From positions 1,866,046 to 1,877,427 of the forward strand of contig NW_019091385.1 of assembly GCF_001949145.1 (NCBI RefSeq): a DNA stretch of 11,382 nt, given 5' to 3'. Under the pieces are notes generated by a model, which searched no databases, had not been told where the DNA came from, and worked only from the letters and a program-made list of their open reading frames with translations. This DNA is from Acanthaster planci. Taxonomy: Eukaryota > Echinodermata > Asteroidea > Valvatida > Acanthasteridae. A program made the translations under genes and the position numbers. Positions within the stretch are counted from its first letter, which is position 1. Every line of letters starts with the position of its first letter. Positions 1 to 6,686 of the stretch are shown one piece after another.

Positions 1-358
1 TAAGACGACTTCGTGATTCACGAGGCAAAATAACGACAGGTTACAGTTCGTTTTCATTTTTCTTTCAGAAGAATCCTGCGAACACAAATTGTTGGAGGGT
101 TCCAAGAATATGCTTTACCGAGGTCACACCTCTAAGTGACTGGGCGCGCGAGAGCGGATATTTATTGTGTCGATATTACATCGCATCCATTGCGTGGCGG
201 CCCGGGAGGCACGTCTACCAGTACGCACCCTACGCATGTCTGTCCCCACACCTCAAGCTGTGCTAATACAAAACCTGCATTAGACGAAGCTTGTACGTAT
301 AATAAGCCAATTACTTCACAACGCCGTTGCAAGTAACGACAGGTTGAGGGATGTGAAG

Positions 359-379
359 GATCATGATTCTGATCATGAT
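359..379. repeat. Paired GATCATGAT palindromic words
   Basis: GATCATGAT occurs twice, separated by TCT; each copy contains the palindrome ATCATGAT. Small, possibly chance. Confidence 0.5.
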
Positions 380-581
380 AGCTTGATAATACTTCTGGGA
401 AATTTCAGTGACATTAAACCACAAATTACTTTTTTCAGCGATACGCTTCAAACTTTGTTTTAACAGGGTGATCATCTTTGAAAGATCATACCCAGAGAGT
501 AGACTACGAAGAGTAGAGTACACGTGTAAGTTTTGTTGGAGATATTTTTTCGCAGTCTTCCCCCTTGCACATAAATAACAC

Positions 582-620
582 CCCCCAGTATTCTGAGGCC
601 CCACCCCCGTATTCTGAGGC
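582..620. repeat. Duplicated C-run plus GTATTCTGAGGC
   Basis: Two consecutive units of a C-run followed by GTATTCTGAGGC, about 20 bp apart. The minus strand is correspondingly G-rich. Confidence 0.7.
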
Positions 621-2147
621 AATAAGCTTTCTCAAATTTGTGTTTTCACTCGCTTCGAACCGGTTTGAGAGAACAATTTTTATTAGTTCAGCTGGGAAAG
701 ACATTCCCATTTTAATGCTGTACCATGCCTGCCCTAACGCCTGACCTATTCACGATCAACATGGATACAGTTGCCTTATGCAGCTCTATGATTTGATTTA
801 GGCGATCTTGATTTATTGTCTCACGTACGGACGATTAAGCGGGCGACCTTTGACGAGTGTGATGAGTCTCCAGAGGGCCCGTGTATATCAACAGGTGTCT
901 CAAGATTTGGCGACCATCTGGCAACCGAAATATATATATATCTACAAAGGGCAATAGATGTCAGGTTGTCTGAAAGCGAAGGGAAAGCTCGGAATTCAGT
1001 CAACACTGTGTTGCGGGTTTTGTACTGAAAATTTTGTGCCAAGGCTACTAGCGCGACCTCCAACAAGTAATTCGTGGCTCAGGGTCCGTGCTCACATGAT
1101 GATCGGATTGGATGGAGCTTTGTTTCATAATGGAACTGACGAATTACGCAACCCAGGCCCACCGCTTGTTAATTGTGGTACATATGGTCACCTCGGACAC
1201 ACTGTCGAAAGATGGCTGTCAGTACTCATTGCAGCTTCCCAAGCTGAAACATCAGGCGATGTGTCTTGGGTGTCAAAGGTCAACAAGAGATGAAAGAAAG
1301 CTTATACAGAAAAATGACTCATGATGCATTATTCAAAACTGTCTTCCTCCTTTTGTCTTGAAAAACTTTTGGGGTCATTAACTTTATGAAGAAGTATAAA
1401 ATGGTTCCTCTATGTTCCATTTGACGAAGATCTCCAAGGTTTCCTTTCGGCCTTATCGGTTTCAGAAAGAAATTTCAAATATACATTTATCTTTAAAACT
1501 CTTCAACGTTGTCATTCAAGTATCGTTTTTTTTTATTGATCGATCAGGTCGTGGTGTTGCCATCAGAAAATATGAAACATAAAACAGCCCTGTAGAAGTC
1601 ACATCATAAACTATTTACATATATATAAATTACGGCATAATCATTAAGTACACATTCGTTTCTTTAAAGCGGTTAATGACCTGATCGTTCGATGTATGAG
1701 ACAGGACCAACGCCAAACACTTCCATTTATCCGTTGCTGTAAATGAGGAACTGATCCAAACAAATCCCGGAGATTGAACATTTGTCTTGGCTACGCTCTG
1801 AAAAATAGCAATTGTTTTATAGGCCTCCGCCAAATCAGGGCAGCATTACAATGAATAATTTTTGAATGAGTTTTGAATAAACTTAAAATGAGCGACAATT
1901 TCAATCTGCGATGTTTTGTACTTGACTGAAGTTCTGTTGTATTGAAATTAACTTAAAACTGACGTTTTGTCAGATTTGTAGAGTGAATTCTGGAATCTTC
2001 GAAAGTTGTTCACTCGTAGAAAGAGTATCCGCCAAAAACAAACCCAAAACAGAAAGTGTCAACTTGGAACATATTCGGAATTTCTTTTCAAACCAACGCG
2101 GTAATACCAGCCCAAACAATATAACCAATATAGCTCAAAGGGTTATT

Positions 2148-2197
2148 TCTGGGGTAACAATTCTACAGCCCATCTGGGGTAACAATTCTACAGCCCA
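2148..2197. repeat. Perfect 25-bp tandem duplication
   Basis: The 25-bp unit beginning TCTGGGGTAACAATTC and ending CAGCCCA occurs at 2148-2172 and again at 2173-2197 with no differences and no spacer. Identity implies a recent slippage event. Confidence 0.95.
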
Positions 2198-2369
2198 GAG
2201 GGTAGGCCTATACAATTTTCTTTGCTGTACGCAGCCAAAAAAAAAGGCTTTTCCGCGGGTACACCCTTTTTTGCTGCCTCTTTTTATTAAGCAGGATATA
2301 ATTCAAAACATGCGTATTTCTATGGATAAAATTGTCGGCGTGCCAACCGCTGAGTTCGAATTCTATAGC

Positions 2370-2970
2370 TTCGTATTCACAGCCCAAAGGTCAACCTGTC
2401 TCTCTCACGCGGAATGACTTCGTTGACAAGAAACATTTTTAGAAGATCAGTCTGTACCACTGGGCCACATTCGGCTTGACTTCTGATCCAACCTTCAACC
2501 CTCTCCCTTGCCGTGGAGACGCAAACAAAACAGGAAGCAATACCGCGCAAAGAGTCTCTAGAAAGAAATAGAAAGGCGCCTGTTTTGTCGATCGAAGCAA
2601 GCAGCGGAGGGTTCATCATCCGACAGAGAGAGTCGGATGACGTAAGTCTGGCCAGATGGCACAAGCTTTCCTTTTTCCACGGCGGATGACACCGGGTGGC
2701 GCAGCTTGCGAACTTCCGTCCGGGAAGGCAGACAACTATCAACAGTGCGTGGGTTTATGGAAGGTTCATACTTAGGCGCTAACACGGTCAAAGTGCTTGG
2801 GGCTAGTCTAAGTTTCGGTGGAGATCCTCGTGCCCTTGGGGGTGCCTGAGCTCGCATTTTTTTGCCAAACACACCGTACCTTTCAACAATCTACACCGTT
2901 TAAGTCTTGCGTCAGGAGTCGACCTGTCTCGGGTCTCCAACAAGCAGAAACGGCAGCCAGACTGGATGAT
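2370..2970. other. GC/CpG-richer block of unknown nature
   Basis: This stretch is visibly richer in G, C and CpG than its AT-rich flanks. Two overlapping minus-strand open frames (2377-2742, 121 codons; 2558-2872, 104 codons) run through it, but neither resembles a family I know. It also holds a 9-bp stem hairpin and a CRE/ATF-like TGACGTAA. It could be an unspliced or first exon, a promoter, or an old mobile-element fragment. No choice can be supported. Confidence 0.35.
2616..2640. repeat. 9-bp inverted repeat, 7-base loop
   Basis: TCATCCGAC, loop AGAGAGA, GTCGGATGA. The stem is perfect. The TGACGTAA element at 2638-2645 overlaps its right arm. A hairpin of this size can occur by chance in 11 kb. 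Confidence 0.6.
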
Positions 2971-4087
2971 TCGTGACTTCTAATACACAAACAGGAATTT
3001 CTTAAACTCGGGTAATTATGCAACTATTCCTAGTTTGTATTTTTGTAACTCATTCTTAAATATAGTACTTCAGTAGAAGCTAATCAAACTTTCTGACCGG
3101 AGTTGCAATTTTTTTTAAACAAACCATAACATTCTCGCTATCCAACAGCACCGACAACAGGACCGACAGCACCGTCTCTTCGGTAACTACTTGATGACAT
3201 CATGGGGGAACAATTACATTTAACTTAAAAAACGGCGTCACTGATGACGTTTTCATAAATACTTAAGCATAGCCAACCGGGCCGGCCAAGACATAAAAAT
3301 AAAACTGCACAGCCTGAGTAGCTCTACTTACCGTATATTCATAGAGTTCTCCGTTCTTCAAGTAATGCATGCACTCAGGCTATTGGCAATTGGTGTGGTA
3401 AGGCAGAACCAACCTGAGAGAGCCACGTCCTCTGTGGTGCGCACTGCCGAGGGTAATAGGGTGCCACTTGTTAGAGTGTCATACCGTACCACCTCGTTAT
3501 ACATCAAACTCTCTCGAGACAGCGTCCAAACATAGACTGGCCTTCACAGTCCAACGCGGTCAAATGACCATCAAAATCCGCAGTGTTCTCTAGCTTACAA
3601 TGTTGTTGAATCTTATGAAAGCTGATAATATTGTATTTACAAATTGAGTGGCACTGTATGATTTCTCATACACTCGGAAGATACAGATTTGGAGCTATTT
3701 TCGACCACACCCCTTAAACTCATTCGACAGTCTTTAAGTGCCAGATACATGTAATTCGATAACTTTTGTTGAATTTATATTGAAAAAAATACTGAGATAA
3801 AAAGAGACTGGTGTAGCTCTATTTTAGCATTCTTGATGACGGTGAAGATATGATTTTTATGACTAAATGGAAGAATCTTTCATTTTATCACAGAGCAATA
3901 AAATTTAATAATATATTCTTCTGCAACAAGTACGCGTGTTCTATGATTTTATAGTGCTCACTTGCCTCTCAATGGACAATTTTGATAGACATAAACAGTG
4001 ACAGTTGGCACCGGCTAGCATATGTGGTACTCAATAGGAATCTGCACTGTAGTCCCACTGTACAGATGTTGTACGTTTGTTCCGGAA
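2971..4087. other. Gene-free stretch
   Basis: No coding signal on either strand. It holds a small 12-bp repeat (3143-3174) and TGATGAC words near 3192 and 3242. An AATAAA lies at 3897-3902 in AT-rich sequence with no gene to attach it to. Confidence 0.5.
3143..3174. repeat. Short 12-bp imperfect repeat
   Basis: CAACAGCACCGA (3143-3154) is followed by CAACAGGACCGA (3155-3166) and a partial CAGCACCG. Confidence 0.6.
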
Positions 4088-4211
4088 CATAATGTCCGCC
4101 CCATTGTGTCCGCAGGCCCATTATGTCCGCCCCATTGTGTCCGCAGGCCCATTATGTCCGCCCCATTGTGTCCGCCGGTCCATTATGTCCTCCCCATTGT
4201 GTCCGCAGGAT
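4088..4211. repeat. 31-bp minisatellite, four units, each with two half-units
   Basis: Each 31-bp unit is a CATTATGTCCGCC half followed by a CCATTGTGTCCGCAGGCC half. The core CATTRTGTCCGC therefore recurs eight times, starting at 4088, 4102, 4119, 4133, 4150, 4164, 4181 and 4195, with spacing alternating 14 and 17. The first unit begins CATAATG; the last two carry substitutions (CCGCCGGTC, TCCTCC). Confidence 0.95.
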
Positions 4212-4522
4212 GCGATTGTTAATTAATAAAGTCTCAAGTATTTTTCTTTTTTTCAAAAGATTTCCTTTTCTAAAATTCCTTGCAGGTATTTAAATCTATG
4301 CTGTTATTCTTCCACAACGGCTCTGTGTTGGGTCATGTTCCTAATGAAAAATGAAACAATGAAACAAAAGTTTACTTATTCTGGGTCAAAATGATTCTGT
4401 GCGGATTTCTTTGTGCATAATTCCTTGTAATGGGTTTCATGGAAATGTACATACATGTAGATAGTAGATGCAATTCATGAGAAAAAGCTTTACTTTATGA
4501 GTGTGAGTTTGTTTTTGCATTC
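4212..4522. other. Gene-free AT-rich stretch
   Basis: No open frame of interest. AATAAA at 4225-4230 just after the minisatellite is not linked to any visible gene. ACATACATGTAG near 4450 is one of the scattered TACATG words. Confidence 0.45.
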
Positions 4523-4664
4523 AATCGGGGACCCTGAACAATAGAGGACAATAAGGTCCCCGATTCACATAGGGTCCCCGAATAAAAATTGTGCACAAAG
4601 ATATGGGTGGTCTTTTAAAAGAGTTGAAGTAAAACAAAAGAGGATCAATAGGGGGTCCCCGGTT
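4523..4664. repeat. Inverted repeat and scattered GGTCCCCG words
   Basis: AATCGGGGACC (4523-4533) and GGTCCCCGATT (4555-4565) form a perfect 11-bp inverted repeat with a 21-base spacer. Further same-strand copies of the word occur as AGGGTCCCCGAAT (from 4571) and GGGGGTCCCCGGTT (from 4651). No tandem period, so this is a motif cluster rather than a satellite. Confidence 0.75.
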
Positions 4665-5261
4665 GCAGGAAAATTGTGTGTGTGTGGGTGTATAGGGAAG
4701 GGGCGTAACAAGTCGCCCTACACGTATATTTCACCCCCATTCAACGTGTGGAAATTAACGACTTCGACCTTGGGAGACGGTTACTTGACCCACGGCCGGA
4801 CCCTCGTGAACCATACCGAAATGGCCTTAGCAACTTGCCAATCCTCTGTTGAGCCTTCTCGTTTTGAAGACTTCTTTGCACAAAGTTAGTAAACGGATTG
4901 CAACTCTTTGTATGTGCCCTAGAAGGCTTAAATCGAATAAAACACTACAGAATTGGGAAAAGAAACGCGACACGAGTTTGAAATTTAGCCTGAAAGTTGT
5001 TGCTAAGATGATAAATTATTTCCATTTTCAATCGATCACTTCGTCTTTTTTCCACAAAATTTCTCAATTTTAGATGTCCCAAAACAGTGAGACTCTGCAT
5101 ACGACAGGCCAGAATCTCAACCACACGGTACAATCATTTCTATGTACATGCAGCTATATATTTTGGTTCGACTTCCATGAGTTATATTTGATACTTCTGC
5201 GCAGGGCGATCTGTTCGTGTTTTATGTGCTCAAAACCGATCGCGGGTTGTTACCGCGGCGT
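4665..5261. other. Gene-free stretch
   Basis: Four open frames of 62-95 codons overlap here on both strands. None shows a domain, signal peptide or supported splice borders. Confidence 0.45.
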
Positions 5262-5356
5262 ACACATGCATGTACAGGTGCAAGGAAATTCTCGACCGTT
5301 GGAGCAAGTGTACATGTACATGTACATGTTCGTGTGGTTCATGCTCGCACAGTACA
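5262..5356. repeat. TACATG-rich segment
   Basis: Contains ACACATGCATGTACAGG, then three uninterrupted TACATG hexamers around 5311-5328, and ends with ACAGTACATG. It makes the Val-His-rich open frame seen on the plus strand, which is therefore not a gene. Confidence 0.8.
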
Positions 5357-5405
5357 TGTAAAACTCAGGATATATTTACTTGTTAACTGTATAGTAAAAG
5401 TAAAG

Positions 5406-5645
5406 AAACTGAAACCTGTCAAGCCAGTTCATATTCTGTTTTATTTGTTCTTCAAAGTTAATTACCGTTGCAGGTTGAAGCATATCAAGGTTCAGTATTA
5501 ATTTCACGTCAAGTTTGCAATCGTATTCGGGGGTTGCAAACTGTACTTTCATTTTGAGTGCATTTTATACTTTATGAATTTTCAACTTCAGAACTATTCT
5601 TTGGGATCAAAAATGTCATTTGCACCACAATTTTCCCTTATTATT
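5406..5645 (+). repeat. Diverged duplicate, copy A
   Basis: Opens with AAACTGAAACCT and TTATTTGT, then TTCAGTATTAATT, CAAGTTTG, TATTCGGGGGTT, TTTCATTTTGAGTGC and ATTTGCACCACAATTTTCC. The same words in the same order occur in copy B about 500 bases on. Resemblance is by eye and only moderate. Confidence 0.55.
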
Positions 5646-5903
5646 GGCGGTAAATCATTGTTGGTTTTAGTCGAACCTGTCTGGTTAGCGAATGTTCTTA
5701 ATGTTGAAAGTGTTGACTTATGAAGTAGTACTGATATTTAAAATGTCATAATTATAAATCCGAAACGAAGGCAGGGAAAGGAAGTATTCCTGGGTTTTAG
5801 CGCCTGGTTGTCCTGAGCTAGAGAGGTTTGAAAAGTAAAAATAACTAACCTTCCTGATTTCAATCTTTTCATGTGGTTATAAAGAAAAACGGTTAAATTT
5901 ACA

Positions 5904-6149
5904 AAACTGAAACCTATTACATCTGTTATTTGTAGTCAACACAGATTCTGGAGTTTGTTTTTTTGAAAAGCTGGTAACCGATGTAACGAAAATTCAGTCT
6001 GATTCGATTGCAGTTTGTGTTCATATTCTGGGGTTTTCAATTGTGTTTCATTTTCTGGTATGCTATGTACTCTTTACGTATTTGTTCACTTTCAAAATGT
6101 TCTTGTGCACTCACAAATATTATTTGCACCTAAGTTTTCCGTTGCTATT
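5904..6149 (+). repeat. Diverged duplicate, copy B
   Basis: Opens with AAACTGAAACCT and TTATTTGT, then TTCAGTCTGATT, CAGTTTG, TATTCTGGGGTT, TTTCATTTTCTGGTATGC and ATTTGCACCTAAGTTTTCC. About 246 bp against 240 for copy A. It ends about 200 bases before the gene, so it may lie in its promoter region. Confidence 0.55.
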
Positions 6150-6349
6150 AAAGCGATAGTGTGGGTTTGTGGATACACTATACAATTTCTATAATGTCTG
6201 TTGTTTCAATCCGACCTGATCTCTGTGGGTAGGCCTACTTTCTTAGGTGTTCAATTATTTGTTGCCTTACATGTAAATAAACGGAAAGGGGTAGACGTGC
6301 ATGACATATTAAACTTATACACACTGGAAGAAATATTCCGGTTTCACGC
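6150..6349 (+). promoter_or_regulatory. Region immediately upstream of exon 1
   Basis: No clear TATA box or initiator. TATACAATTTCTATAATG (6179-6196) is the only TATA-like stretch. GTAGGCCTAC at 6229-6238 is a palindrome. Any promoter or 5'-UTR exon should be here or further upstream. Confidence 0.3.
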
Positions 6350-6686
6350 ATGAAAGCCATCGCTGTTCTGTTACAGGCGAAAATGCAGCCGCTATCGCTA
6401 CCAGCTGGCCTGTTGATGTTCTTTGGTCTGGGACTACTCGCCACTTTTACCGGCCAGTGCAGGGGCCAGCCGGCCCTAGGGGAAATCTACCGCTTGAATG
6501 GCCTACAGTCCGACATTCAGATGGACACCTTCAGGTACTTCGGGAACCGGATGAGGGAACATTACCGGAGGCTGGACAGGCGGCTCCGTGGCATCAGCTC
6601 CCGGATAAGGAGGGCTGAACGGGATCTCGGAGTGGATAGCCCGCCGGAGGAGCCTTCAGGAGGGCCAGCCTTTCCGGATATACCAG
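6350..6686 (+). CDS. Exon 1: signal peptide and Arg-rich coiled coil
   Basis: An in-frame TGA at 6302-6304 lies upstream, and the first ATG after it is 6350 (poor context, C at -3). A second in-frame ATG at 6383 has A at -3 and places the hydrophobic stretch LLMFFGLGLLATF nearer the N-terminus, so it is the likelier start. The signal peptide probably ends around TGQCRG. Residues M58, F61, M68, Y72, L75, L79, I82, I86, A89 and L93 follow 3-4 spacing and predict an amphipathic coiled coil; about twelve Arg lie on its other faces. The exon ends CAG|GTGAGG at 6686/6687, phase 1. Reading on past the donor meets a TAA within ten codons, which agrees with an intron here. Confidence 0.8.

Larger units (their letters stand above)
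1..2369. other. Gene-free stretch
   Basis: Short open frames on both strands (60-144 codons) show no recognisable motif, signal peptide or exon borders supported by homology. The 144-codon frame at 1983-2417 is Asn/Ser/Lys-rich and runs through the 25-bp tandem duplication. Local items: two ATCATGAT palindromes (359-379), a TA run (931-941) and the repeats listed separately. Confidence 0.5.

Noticed and set aside
31-345. TAACGACAGGTT at 31-42 and 334-345
   Set aside because: A 12-bp match 303 bases apart with no extension; a few such pairs are expected by chance in 11 kb.
958-1293. Plus-strand 111-codon open frame
   Set aside because: No recognisable domain; two other frames overlap it on both strands, and no supported splice borders or start context.
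1983-2417. 144-codon plus-strand open frame, one of the longest in the window
   Set aside because: Low-complexity Asn/Ser composition, crosses the recent 25-bp duplication, no family features.
3192-3250. TGATGACATCA and TGATGACGT as CRE/ATF sites
   Set aside because: Short words without a linked promoter or gene; not enough to call regulation.
4088-4211. CRISPR-like array
   Set aside because: The spacing contains no unique spacers, the unit is a nested dimer and the setting is a eukaryotic genome; it is a minisatellite.
5217-5501. Val-His-rich 94-codon frame
   Set aside because: Its regular pattern is produced by the TACATG repeat; no other coding sign.
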